A DNA stretch of 64,000 nucleotides. Origin: Clitoria ternatea. Its lineage: Eukaryota > Streptophyta > Magnoliopsida > Fabales > Fabaceae. Numbering within the stretch: position 1 is the first letter of the stretch; every line of letters begins with the position of its first letter. Under the pieces are notes generated by a model. It was given only the letters and a program-made list of their open reading frames with translations, was not told the DNA's origin and did not search any database. This document shows, one piece after another, positions 12,726 to 24,667 of this stretch. Position numbers and translations under genes: made by a program. The stretch is taken from the NCBI GenBank assembly GCA_037962975.1, contig CM075674.1, forward strand, positions 84,522,501 through 84,586,500, given 5' to 3'.

Positions 12726-13303
12726 TGAACTATCTGGTACAGGGACAGCACAACTAGTGTCCACTCTTATATATTACACCGATTCATTGGGGATCCAATA
12801 TTATATCTCCTAATCTAGTAGGGAGTTAGAAGTCTTGATGTCCGATCTCTAGTTATCACACCGGTCTTATTGCGTTGATAAGTGAAATATAGTGCCACTG
12901 ACAAGGTCACTCTGACGCTTAAATCAGTCTGGATACTTAATATCAAAGCTCAGACGTAAGTCAGACAGAGTAACATGCCTTAGTGGTTCATAAATGAGAA
13001 GTATTTATAAAGTTGAATGGCAATTAAGTCTTACATGGCGTTGTGTCAGTATGGATCCGTAAATCATGGTAAAATTGTTGTCATCTTCGCAGAAATTCAT
13101 GACACCCTATACAGGTTAAATACTAGTATACCCCTAGTAGACTTGCGAGACTTACCACGACACTAGTCTACAGGGACTTTAGTCATGAGATCAAAGTTCC
13201 ACTGGGTTTTATCGATATCATGATATGCCTCGGTGGAGCGTCTTATTACTCGTAGTCAACATATCGACATCATGCTATTTGGGCCAGTATACGGCCCAAA
13301 TCA
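12726..13303 (-). repeat. Right (5') LTR of the small non-autonomous element
   Basis: Direct repeat partner of 10823-11413, followed on the right by the ATTTT duplication. To its left, where a minus-strand primer-binding site should be, the sequence only loosely resembles the leader seen at 29180-29204. Confidence 0.8.
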
Positions 13304-13308
13304 ATTTT

Positions 13309-15159
13309 GATAATAACAAAATGATTTTTCACTTTATAGTTAAATATAAAATATTAAGAAAGAATTCTTGATAGGTCCAAGCGCATGATATCTAGGTCCA
13401 TATCAGATTTGGGTGGTTTTTTATGTGATGTTTTCCTTTATTAATAAGTAATTAGGTTGTGTTATTTTAGTTTTTGGGGCCCTATTATTAGGTCCTTTTA
13501 CTTGCTCCTTTTATTTTCATTGTTGTTGTATCAATTTTCATATGAAAAATGTCAAAGTTTTCCTCTCTCTGAATTCTCTCTTTTCTCTCTCTATCTTCAA
13601 GAAAATGGATAAAAGAAGAGAAAATGAGTGAAGAGAAAATTTTACAGTTTAAATTGAACAAATGGATGAAGAGAAAATTTTAAACTTTTCCTCACACAAA
13701 ATCTACTTTTCTTCCATTTTCTTTCTATTTCTCCTTCAAACATAGCTTAGGGCTGGAGTAAGCCAACTTCAATCAATTCTCCAATACACTAAACAAACTT
13801 TTTCTTTAACAAAACATAATTCAATTCTCTTTAGTTTCTATAAAATATTTTTCAAAATTCTAAAATAAATTTTCATGATAAAATAATCCATGCATAATAG
13901 TTCCACCATTAAAATAACATTAATTGAATTAGGCTCCACAAACTGACATTGGGTGCACATGCCTCCAGAACAACTATTAATTTTTTTGGGGGGGAGATTC
14001 AGCACATTTGTTCACTTGCTTTATCTTTTCTTTTAGGAGTATTGGCCATTGGGGATGGGGAGTAAATTCGATGTTTGGGGACCATATTTTTTTTAACTAC
14101 ATATATATTTATTTACAGGAATCTATAGGTTTTTATTTTAACCTTAGGATACTTCCAGCCAAAAGCCGGAGATTGGTGCAAAGGTTAATGAAATAAACAT
14201 TTCTCCTCCCAATAAAATTATACATATATATGACAAGATATAAAACAGCGTTGGATTTGTTGGTATGGGAAGCTATGGTGTGGGTACATATTTATTGCAT
14301 TTTTTAACGCAAAGTGACATATATGGTTCGTGAAAAATACAAATGGTTTTAATTAAGTAACATCATGCATTAAATGTATGGGTCAGTACATGAACTCGAA
14401 GTTGCTAAAAAGCCTATAAAGTTTTGGGCCCAAGAAGTTACTTTGGAGCAACCACCCAACCCAAGCACCTATAAATGGGTTAAACATTGAAGTGTTTGAG
14501 CAAGCAACTTATGATTCCTTTTGACCAACATCATAATATTTCCTCGTGCCTCTTTATTGGATCCGTTTACCAATGTTTCAATACTTCATGGGTTTCGTGT
14601 ATATATTATCCATTATTTTAACGATCATAATTTTTACATGAATCTTACGTGTATATATTATCAATTTGTACTTTTTCTAATTTAAGCAATCTTTCTATCA
14701 AAGTTAGCAACTCCACTTTTCATTATTTCTTAAATGACGAGATTAGCAAATAGCCATACATTCTATATTTTATTTTGTTTTGATTATTATACTCGTTATG
14801 CGGTTTAAAATGATTAAATAATATAACAATAAAAATTATGTTTCTTTTGGTCTGTTTTATAATATTTTACTTTTTAAGTTTTTCCGATCCTTTTTTATAA
14901 GGCTCATCTCAATTTACAATGTGTATTCATTATTATTTTTTTCAAAAACATACTCTTATTAATTACATCTTCTTTCTCTTAATATCAATATAATTTGAAA
15001 AAAAATTCTTTCTATTCATTGATATGAAAGGTAACTTAATGAAAAGTGAAAATAAGTTTGGAAGTATAACAATAATAATTAACAACGTGACACTTATTTA
15101 ATAAAAAATATAGGGAATTTTTTTTTATTTTTGCAACTCAATATGTTTGCTCAAATATC
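13309..15159. other. AT-rich intergenic DNA, no gene seen
   Basis: Includes a pyrimidine-rich run (13560-13610) and purine-rich repeats (13610-13680). A TATA-like CTATAAATGG at 14470 has no ORF behind it. Nothing else is recognised. Confidence 0.4.
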
Positions 15160-15860
15160 CCAAAACGCTGGTTAAATTAACTAAAAAGATTAATCAGAAA
15201 GCTGGGTGAGAAAGGTATGGAAGGATTAAAGCTTGAACAAAGAAAATTATAACCAATCAAATAATGGGTATTTGAATTTACCTTTCCAACGAATGAATCA
15301 ACATAACCCAATGCCTTAAAAGCCGCCCCACTTGGGATTGGTTCTAAAACAACCTAAAAAGTCATGAATTTGAAGGAATTTGATATGGGTTAAAGAAGCA
15401 AGCTAAAATCGAGTATGAGCTCATGGCACCTTACCTTGGCAATTAGAGAAATGGAGGAACCCTTGCTTTTCAATTGCTACATGCGTGAAGGAGAAGAGGA
15501 AGGAAATGAAACTTGTTTCTTGCTTAAGCTTCAGAAAAATTGAAAGAAATGGTGGAGGTGGTGGAGTATGGTGCCATGTGTGAGGAAGATGAAGAAATGA
15601 AGAACTCTTTTCAATCTCTATGTGCACGCGAGAGTCAATGGTGAGGAAGAGTGAAAATTGAATTTTAATGCTTAAGGCTAATTTGGTAAATTCTACCTTT
15701 TCGGTCAACTCTTAAAATGAATCTGGTTACTTTAAGCTACTCAAAAATTACTCAAATTAATCCTAAAAACTAACATGTCCTTCTTGAATTAATTTATCAA
15801 TCCTAATTAATTATTTGATTAATATTAAATTAATCAATAATTAAAAATTGGGATAGTACA
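15160..15860 (-). mobile_element. Probable gypsy-type LTR fragment, reverse orientation
   Basis: On the minus strand the segment starts at 15860 with TGTACTATCCCAATTTTTAA, resembling the TGTAACATCC start of gypsy LTRs elsewhere here, and contains the same kind of pyrimidine-rich leader (15420-15620). No second LTR or target duplication was found. The 95-codon minus-strand ORF at 15421-15708 is low-complexity and not called as a gene. Confidence 0.35.
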
Positions 15861-16347
15861 AACAAATTTAATACATTTATCTAAAATAACTAAATTTCTT
15901 AATTAGTGTGAAATAATGTCGTAGAGTCTTATAAAAGAAACATGAGGGAGTATTCAAAAACTTAAATATATTTTTTTTGAATCATAAAATTTAAAAATTA
16001 AACATATAAATACATAACATGTATAAGATTATGTGAGTAAAAAAAATCAATCAAAATAATTAATTTGATGAGAATTGGGCAAGTTGAAAATATAGTCATT
16101 TGGTAGAAATAAAAAAATTGAAATTATAAATGTTTGGTTGAGAAAATTTTGAATGAGTGAGTGATTTATTACTATAAGATGAAAAATAAAAGATTTAATT
16201 TGATAAGTTAAATAAAATAGAAGATAAAAAGGAAAGTAGGACAAAACTAAACTCCAACGGAGGAACTCTTCTTAGTACACATCCCAACGAAAGGCGCAAA
16301 GGAAGAACACCCTGAGATGCCCTTAAGTCATCTCTAACCTAACAACC

Positions 16348-16384
<37 letters not shown>
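16348..16384. repeat. TAT trinucleotide microsatellite
   Basis: About 12 uninterrupted TAT/ATT units. Confidence 0.95.
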
Positions 16385-16385
<1 letters not shown>

Positions 16386-19114
16386 GTGATTCTTAAATGG
16401 ATTTTGTGTGTGGTAGTTGCAAACAATGTCGCATGGTGGTTGGGTGGAGACCAAGTTTATTGTTTTACTTGTAAAGCTAATTAGTTAAGAAAATTTCTTA
16501 GCATATTTATTTTAAGGAAGAAATGAGTCTTCCTCTGAATTATATATTGTGATAGCCAATCGGCTATAGTTATAGCTAAAAATAATTCCTACAATGGTAA
16601 GAATAGACATATTCGTCTAAGAAATAATATGGTGAAACAATTGCTAAAAGATAGAATAATATCTATAAGATATGTGAAGTTAGAAGTAAATTTAGCCAAT
16701 CCTTAGGGCAAGCTTTTAAGGAAAAGGTTGTTTGTGAAACGTCAAGGAGAATGAGTCTTTTGCCAACAATAAAATTAACGGTGATGAAAACCTAAATTTA
16801 TGATTGAATATCTCGTGAAGAAGGTTCATATGAGTAAAACAAGTCATTGTCAATCCTTTAGCATTATATATACATACATACACATTTTTTTTCTCGTCAT
16901 TCCTATGATGAATAAACTGCGAGGCTACAAAGAACGAAGGGATAAGTTATTAAGTTTTTAATGATTTTCACATCCCTTATGGGTGGTGTATGAAATGTAA
17001 AGTACACTTGATGAAATCACTTGTACGAGTGTTAAGTAGGACCACTAACAAGATTTAGACTAATCTCTAGAGCACTCATGAATAACTAGACACACACATG
17101 GCCTATTCATGTGAAACGGTAAAAACTAGCAAAATAGTCATGAAGTATAATGTGATGGTAAACTACTAGCCTACACCAAAGTGATTTTAGTTCATAGAAG
17201 CTTTGCTTCATTAACTCACTATAGATTAAGTTTATATGTCTAGAATTTGGTTTATAGTTTAAAAGACACCAAATTTGATGCATATGCACTAATCATGTAA
17301 ACCCAGTGAGCTTTTAATGTTTTGAATTATTTTAAAATATGAGGAGAATTCTTAGATATTTTGTGATATTTCAAAAGATTTTTTCAGGAGTTTAAATTTT
17401 TGATTTGTTTTAAATAATCATTAAAAGATAATTATGTTCCTGTTATTTTTTAATGTTTATAACATATTGATTTAATTTGATTACAAATTAAATTCCAATC
17501 ATATGATTTAATACTTATAATTATTTAATTAAATTTTTCGTTATAATCATATCCTTATTTAAGTCAGCTTTGATAGCAATAAAAAAATCTCTTAATTATC
17601 TAACACTTATAAGTGATGGTTCAATTACACAAAAGATGAAAATAGTTCTGTCCTTGCTTTGACAGAAAGGTTGTTGAATCTTAAAAGTCATTATCTAGAT
17701 AAACAAACATAATGCATAGCTTATGAAAGTTCTAACAATTCTACCAAAATTTTCAACAACAACATACCTTAACAATTAATAAAAGCTTATAGATATAATT
17801 ACGTATTATCCATCAATAAAATTTTCAGATTGAATTTAAACTTGTAACATACATGCAAAGTTAAATTTTTAAGTAACCGTAACAATGTTGTGAAGCTCCA
17901 CATGGGTTTTATGTCCATAGCACAAGTTTTGGGCCAATTCACATAGCAAATTGATTATATTGTGACAACAAAACGTTCCCAATCGAATGTTTAACATCGA
18001 GAGAAAATCAATTTAGCAATTGATTGCTTAAGAGATTCCCTGCCATGGCAGACACGCATGCAGAGAATAGCTAGGTGACAAGAACAAACACAAAGGAAAA
18101 TCGACTCTATGATCCATGATATGAGATTACCCATGTGAATGTGTGAAAAAGGAAAAAAGAACGGTTTATTTTCATTTATCAACTACCAAGGTGAGGAAGA
18201 AAGAGTGTTATGGGTGGTCATTCAAATGTCTTTCAATCTATTCAGACCCAACTTGCGTATCCATTTTCTAATCAAATTGACTTATATAAAATTCCTTCTC
18301 GGAGAAGTTGATTTTGATTAATCAATCGTGGTTAATGACCAAACTTCCTATTAGTGGAGCTGTTTGCCACTGTTGACTTTAGGATAGTAATGGATTTTGC
18401 GGTCACAATTATGCAAACCATAATAAAGTATCAACATTTTCGTAATGACACCCGGGACCCCACAGCCTCGCAATCGCAAAAGGACATCATTATCCATTTC
18501 AAAATAAATAAATATTCTTATGAATTATTAAATACTACACGTAAATATCTAAAGTAATCTATTTTTTTAAAAAAAAACTTTAAAATAAGCTTAATTTCTA
18601 ACCCGTATTATATATGAGTTTTAAAATTATTGTTTCTATTTACTTGTATCGGCTTCTATTGAGACCTGATGTAAAATATTATATTGGTTTATTGATAAAA
18701 TTGATTTAAAAATATATTTTAAATTAATTTTTTAATAATTGTTTTAAAAGACAAGTCTTCATTAACTAAATTAACAGAAAGAACTAGTTTAAAAATGTTT
18801 TTAAATGTAAGAGACTAAATTAAAAAAAAACATATCAAACCAAATTAAAACCTAAAAAATATAAATAACCAAACATATATTTTTAACTTATAAACCAATA
18901 AACTAAACTATATTTTAACCTACTGATTTAAAAGATAAACTTTTGTTAATTAAATTATTGGTCTTATTAATAATTTGATTAATTTCACCCAATAATACCT
19001 TATAATAAGGATCGGTTCGAGTAAAAATTCATTTTGTAATCTAATAAAAGTATTGCAAATATAAAATCAATCAACAATTTAGAAAAGTGATCATTTAATA
19101 TTTATCATGGTGTA
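16385..19114. other. AT-rich intergenic DNA, no gene seen
   Basis: Short ORFs of 60-67 codons only, with no domain, no tandem repeat and no RNA gene recognised. Confidence 0.4.
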
Positions 19115-19287
19115 AGGGTGGTTAAAGTGCGACTTCGTCCACAAGTTCAATCAAATCTAAAATTAATTTGACGAGCTTGAGGTTATAAATTTGAATTCGT
19201 GTGTTTTGAAAACTGTGGACCCTCAAAAATAAAATGTGTTTCGAAATCCTTTCGTAAAGAAATAGTACGTAACAGTAAAATAAAAAA

Positions 19288-19302
19288 AACAGGAGTCGCC
19301 AC
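19288..19302 (-). promoter_or_regulatory. Putative primer-binding/leader motif after the LTR
   Basis: Minus-strand GGTGGCGACTCC at the LTR-leader junction. Resembles the tRNA-primer region of Tat-type elements; the tRNA species was not determined. Confidence 0.45.
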
Positions 19303-19531
19303 CAATAATTTTTAAAGGTAAAATACTGGGAAAACCTCTTTTTAAGCACGGGTCATAAAAGTGAAATTCTAAGTTCAGGAGTCGAATTACAAGTGAGAAA
19401 GGTATTAACACCTCACACTATCCGTTATAAAACGGTTACCTCAAATTGATTGTACATATCCTAAATAGCCTAGAATTATTTTAACTTCTTTAGAAAAGGG
19501 ACAGACAAGACAAACGAAGAAGTTTTGAAAT

Positions 19532-20015
19532 AAGATTAACAGGACGTCTTGTCCAAACTAATCTTAAATTGAACAACTTGACTAAACAGTGACAGTAAGA
19601 AATAACAAAACAGTGACATTAGTAAACTTGACCAAACAGTGGCAGTAAGACATTTGACTAACAGTAACAGTGAGAAACTTGACGAACAGTGACGGTAAGA
19701 AATGACAAAACAGTAACAATAGTGAACTTAACTAAACCGTGACAGTAAGAAACTTGACAAAATAGTGACAATAAGAAAGAGTACAACAGAGTGAAAGTAA
19801 AGGTTAACAAGACGTCCCGTCTAAATTAACATTAATTTGTATTACAAATTAGAGATTAAAACAGTTAAATCAAATAAGATAAAACAAAATTAATTAAACA
19901 AAACAAAAGACTCGTCCAAATTAATCCTTATTAGAAAATATTATTATTTAACGAATAACAACAAGTTGAAATTTTTAAAAGATTAAGAAGACGTTTTGTC
20001 TAAATTAACCTTCTC
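19532..20015. repeat. Dispersed GACGTC-centred subrepeats within the LTR
   Basis: Four related words (near 19538, 19807, 19908 and 19987) of the form AAGACGTCTTGTCTAAATTA, each followed by AATCTT/AACCTT-like bases. Between them, 19575-19790 holds about eight copies of a CAGTGACAGTAAGAA word spaced by 20-30 bases. Confidence 0.65.
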
Positions 20016-21047
20016 GTTATAAAACGGGGTTAACAGTAAATAATATGAAATTAATCGACGTGAAACAGACACATAAAAATTAGTAAAATGAAAGTGGGCC
20101 CGACAGAAATTTGATTTCCGCTCCTACGTATTCTTGAGCTTTCGAGAAATCAGGGTTATGTAGTTCTAGAAGGAAATTAACTTTCAGAAATATTTTGAGT
20201 TTTTGATTAATTTGATTTTTTTAATAATGAAAGAAAATTTATGAAAAGACGCTAACAAGCAAAAAGGAACAAAATATATTTAAAAGACGCTAAAATAAAT
20301 AACCACAATTAAAAGGGACAAACTTTTCCTATGCATAACAATTAATAGACAAAGGGAAATATTAATACACAAACAATAATGAAACAACGAGACAAGAAGT
20401 AAAAAATAAAAAAAATAGAAGTCAAAAATACAATAAATGGGTGTTAAACCCATGTCCTTATCATGAAAGATAGAACACAGTAGAACCACTATGACTTTTT
20501 TAACAACTTTTGAACACAAAAAGCATATAGGCGTTTTTCCTTTTGCTTTAATTTTTTTTTAAAATTGGGCCTCATCACAAGGCCCACAACCATAAGCATC
20601 TTAACCTAAATTCCAATTCTAGGAGAGGCAAGATAGATGTGCAGTAGCCACAGAGAGAAAATTAAAAAGAGGAGAAAGAAAGTTAGTGAGAGAAAGAGAG
20701 GAGAAAGACCAATAGAGAGGAAGAGACGAGGGACGGTGGTTAAAGTGAAAGTGGTGGTGGCAGCCAGTGGTGGTGGTTTGGGGTTGTTGTTTTTTGGTGG
20801 GTTATTGAGTGATGATGAAGAAGATGAAGATGAATTGATGAAGTGTGTAGATCTCCCGAATGTGAAAAAAATGGTTCCCCTTTAAGATATTAAAAATGAT
20901 TGCATGGGGAGCAAAAATCAAGATTTGAGGCAAATTTTAGGGGGAAAAATAGCCATGTTGTGAGGATAAAGTGACCCTTTTTTAAAAAAATAAAATAAAA
21001 TAAAAAATTAATATATTTTTAAAAAAACAAAAACGTGGTGTCAACAA

Positions 21048-22410
21048 AAACATATAGAAGTTTGACTCATTCTTTGTGTTGTTCTAACTCAATTGAACAT
21101 TTTATTTTATATGTAAACTATATATTTTTCAATGATTATATGCTAATAATGAGATTTATTAGCTTATCATAAAAACAAAGAGATTTATGAGTTTAGTAGA
21201 TAATATTTTACGAAATATGATATTATAATTCTATTCACATATTATATTTTTTGAAACATATAATATAAAAATAGAGCTTAAAATTAATTTTCTTACATAT
21301 GTATATATATGATTTAACATAAATAATGTTAGGATACATTCTAAGAATCATCAGCATGGTTAGGGTTCAAACGGCTTCTCCTTTACCTTTCAAGGGTCAT
21401 TTTGTTGGATTTGTATACTGCTGGATGTGTCTCCAGCACTCTTCAATACGTTTTGGATCATTAGGGGTTGGGATGGTATTTTGGTTATATGATTAAAAAT
21501 AATCGATGTAATTTTTTTCTTAAATTATTATTTTTGTAATCAATGTAAAAAATATATTTTAAATAGGTTATTTTTATAACTGGTATAAAAAAGACTTTTT
21601 ATATCAGTATAAATTTTTTATAGTGATTTTTTAGATTGGTTATAAAAATAAATTATTTAAAATGAAAGTGTATCTTGGCATTCTAATATGTTTGTACATA
21701 TTGTCTTCTTTCTTTAGTTTCTATAAAGCTTTTCATAATAGATATGTATAATTAGAATATGAATACACATATTCAAGTGTTAATAGCCTGGTCTCAAGTT
21801 TTGGATTTAACTAAAATGAAGATATGATTTTGGCTTAGAAGTAGCATGACGAGGTTTCCCCCTCTATTTTTGAATGGTTATATGAACCTATGGCTTGTAT
21901 GTTGGGTTTGTAAGTTAACCTAACGGGTTTAGTACCACTTGTACTCATTATTTTTTAAATTTTCTAATAAAAAACAATGTTAAGGTTGGCGTATTGGGTT
22001 AATAAATTAGGTTGATTTACTTCTATCACAAACATTTTTAGCTTTAATCTAGTCGAGTCCAAGATTTATTAATTGACCTATTGAAATTTTGGGTCAAAAG
22101 GGCGTATACATAAAAGATGAAAAGTTATACTTCAATGAGGATTAAATATGATTTTTATTCTTAAGTTACATGTAAATTTTGGTTTTCATCACTGTATTTA
22201 AAAAACATTAGTTTAAGTCTTTATATTTTTAAAATAACATAACTTAAGTCCTTATTATTAATTTCATCAAAGTTAAAATTGATTCATTCCTGCTATGTTA
22301 TGTTTGGATCCGGGAAAGAAATTGGGTGGAAAGAATTTAAGTGGAAAAGATTAAGATGGAAAGAAATAAAGTGTAAGATATAAATTATATGCATTTAGAT
22401 GAATTGAAAT
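21048..22410. other. AT-rich intergenic DNA, no gene seen
   Basis: No long ORF or domain. A purine-rich patch (22315-22375) repeats GTGGAAAGA-like words and may be a decayed MITE end. Confidence 0.4.
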
Positions 22411-23210
22411 TATTCTGTTCGGTGTGGAAGACAAACTTCTGGTATGGATATTGGGTACCTTGGTTCTTATCTTTTACACCGGTTTAGTAGGGATTTGGTA
22501 TTGTACCCTAAAGTCCAGTGGAGATCCTAAGGTCTTCATGTGATTTAGTCCAACAACTATTAATATATTGCTTTGTAGGGTGAAACATGGTGTCACCTTT
22601 AAAGACACTTCGACACTCAAGTCAATACTAGATAGTTAATATCAAAGCTCAGACGATGGGTTGATGAATATATCTTATACTGTAGTAAATGAGTGGAATT
22701 TATAGGAATTGGGTATGAATCGTTTTTGTCATACCTAGTGCCAATACTTTTCTAAAAAAGGTAGGGAAAGCTAACGCAGGCTAGGCATTCCTTACACCTC
22801 TGCAGGTCTTCAAGTGTTATGCCCTAATACACCCTGCAGCCTCTGCCTAATACCGAATCATTCTAATCTCGCTATTGGGGTTTCATGTGGGACTATCGTG
22901 TGCGGGTGTTTCCATACTAGATTGTTGTATGATTTGCAGGATGAGATATATTGGTATGTTCCATGAAAATCTAGGTCGGTATCAAGCCTATTTGCCACCT
23001 AGCTTGATGAAGTGACTTGAGGGTTGCTTCAATAAGTTGATATGATAATGTATTTGAAGATTTTGACTCGTGCTAGTGTGGCATTTTTTTAGTTTTGAGA
23101 TTTTTGTATCGGTACAGGCTTCTCTATGACGGTATGATGGCTCTTTCATAGTCAGGCACTATTAGGACACGTGGCGTCGTCTGGGTAGCCTTGTCACATC
23201 AATTTCTATG
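22411..23210 (-). mobile_element. Gypsy-type LTR with adjoining interior, cut by a CACTA element
   Basis: Aligns by eye over its length with the LTR at 29205-30114 (shared blocks TATGGATA, CTTGGTTCTTATCTTTTAC, GTCCAACAAC, CTCAAGTCAATACT, ATTTATAGGAAT, GGTATGTTCCA). LTR homology ends near 22990. The next 100 bases match interior sequence beside the LTR at 10823-11413, so this is a 3' LTR of a minus-strand element. The interior stops abruptly at 23210, where CACTAGTGC begins. It may be the missing partner of the LTR at 29205-30114. Confidence 0.65.
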
Positions 23211-23237
23211 CACTAGTGCAAAAAAAGGTCTACGAAC

Positions 23238-23500
23238 ATAGGATATGAACCCGGTTGTCTAGGAAACGAGTTTAAATTAGACGCAGTGACATTTTTGAAA
23301 TTACCATACTAGATATAAGAACTCGGTTCTCCTAGAACTGAGTTCTTAGGCTCTACTTTTTTTTAAAATACACCCATGAACTCGATTCCCCTCAGAATCA
23401 AGTTCATAGGTCTAATTCTTTTTACCTATAAACTCATTTCTTATTGGAACCGAGTTCTTAGGTTACCTATAAACTCAGTTCCTTCCTGAACCAAGTTTAT
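23238..23500. repeat. Subterminal hairpin repeats of the CACTA element
   Basis: Five imperfect hairpins of the type AACTCGGTTC...GAACCGAGTT followed by CTTAGG or CATAGG, at about 23249, 23319, 23379, 23429 and 23470. Such subterminal arrays are the transposase-binding region in En/Spm elements. Confidence 0.8.
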
Positions 23501-23758
23501 AAGGTGTCTCACACACTTCAATTTGAACATTCATCATTCTATAACACTTTGTGTTTGCTTAAACTCATTTAAACCTTTTTCATTGCGTCCATTACGTTCA
23601 ACCTTTTAAACCCATTACTCCTCAATGTATCCTTTTATTGCGCATGAAACCTGAAACCTACATTGCGTCCATTGCTTCCTTTCCTGAAACCTGCATTGCA
23701 CGTGAACTTCGTGTTTTGTTATTCTTTGATAGTACATACGGTTATTACTCTTCGAACA

Positions 23759-23760
<2 letters not shown>

Positions 23761-23797
<37 letters not shown>
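23761..23797. repeat. TA microsatellite
   Basis: About 18 uninterrupted TA units. The small ORFs that read YIYIYI through it are artefacts. Shorter TA tracts occur at 24021-24038 and 24427-24473. Confidence 0.95.
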
Positions 23798-23799
<2 letters not shown>

Positions 23800-24667
23800 T
23801 TGTGTGAATGCCCATTGTTGTTTTCTTGCCATTGTATTGAGGGTACCTGAATCTCTATTTTTGTTGTATGTCATTATATTGATTATGTGGTTATGCATTG
23901 GGACGTGGCTAGGCAAGAGGGTTTATGCACACTACACACCATGTGTTTGACTAAATGCCTCCATTGTTTATGAACTCCTATACTGTCATTGTTTACTCAA
24001 CTAATTTCTTTACATAATTTCATATATATATATATATTGATTTTATTTAGTTTTATACTCAAAATTAACAACAATTATAAAATCACTTATATTTGTAATA
24101 ATCAATTAATGAGCATGCAAAATTTAGGTCAACGAGACTACTAACATTTCTTAGTCTAATTCTTCTAAAGGGCCAAGAATAATTAATTGACTTTTAGTTT
24201 AATTGATATAATCTTAACCCTTTACCAATGTTATGGTAAGAATTTCATTAAAATATAAATAACAATAATTTTTTCCTATCTTTCGGACCATAAGTTTAGA
24301 GACTAATTTTTTGGACAATAATTTTAATTAGTTTATAGTATTTAAATTAATTTTTTTCTTGAATGATCTCATGATATTTCCTTTGTAACAAACATACATA
24401 ATTTTTTTATTATCAACAAAAGGATATAATATATATATATATATACAATATATAGTATTATATATATATATATTAACTCTCTTTGAAATGTCTATGGCAT
24501 GTGTCTCAAAGTGAGAGGAATGAGTATTCATTCACTAGTACATTATGATGTCTATTTGATGACTTTAGAATCATATGTTTACAATGATTTTCTTAATTCT
24601 AATCGACTAGATGTATTGTGTGTTGAATAGTATCACACCTCAAGTGTTGCATTGGGTCATATTCATG

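Larger units (their letters stand above)
10823..13303 (-). mobile_element. Small non-autonomous LTR retrotransposon with ATTTT target duplication
   Basis: Two diverged direct repeats of about 580-590 bp (10823-11413 and 12726-13303) begin with TGAACTAT and end with ATCA, so they show TG...CA borders. The bases outside are ATTTT on both sides (10818-10822 and 13304-13308), a matching 5-bp target duplication. The 1.3-kb interior has no gag or pol. Orientation is inferred as minus because related LTRs at 29205-30114 lie next to a minus-strand gag remnant. Interior features are a 39-bp tandem repeat and a long stretch (11820-12700) rich in TCTCGAAAA-like words. LTR divergence indicates an old insertion. 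It would need proteins from an autonomous gypsy relative. Confidence 0.85.
19115..21047 (-). mobile_element. Large gypsy (Tat/Ogre-like) LTR plus leader, reverse orientation
   Basis: Read on the minus strand it starts at 21047 with TGTTGACACC, a start I associate with large Tat/Ogre-type plant LTRs. It runs for about 1.75 kb to the leader at about 19300, where GGTGGCGACTCC appears. That motif resembles the post-LTR leader and primer-binding region of such elements. About 180 bp of leader remain before homology stops near 19115, and no gag or pol follows, so this is a truncated 5' end. The 82-codon plus-strand ORF at 20637-20885 lies inside the LTR and is repetitive. Family assignment rests on memory of these motifs. 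Confidence 0.6.

Noticed and set aside
14440..14530. TATA-like CTATAAATGG suggestive of a gene promoter
   Set aside because: No ORF, exon or transcript-like structure follows.
20637..20885. 82-codon ORF with basic and glycine-rich parts
   Set aside because: Lies within a gypsy LTR and is purine-rich low complexity.
23615..23950. Four overlapping ORFs reading IYIYIY
   Set aside because: All pass through a TA microsatellite.
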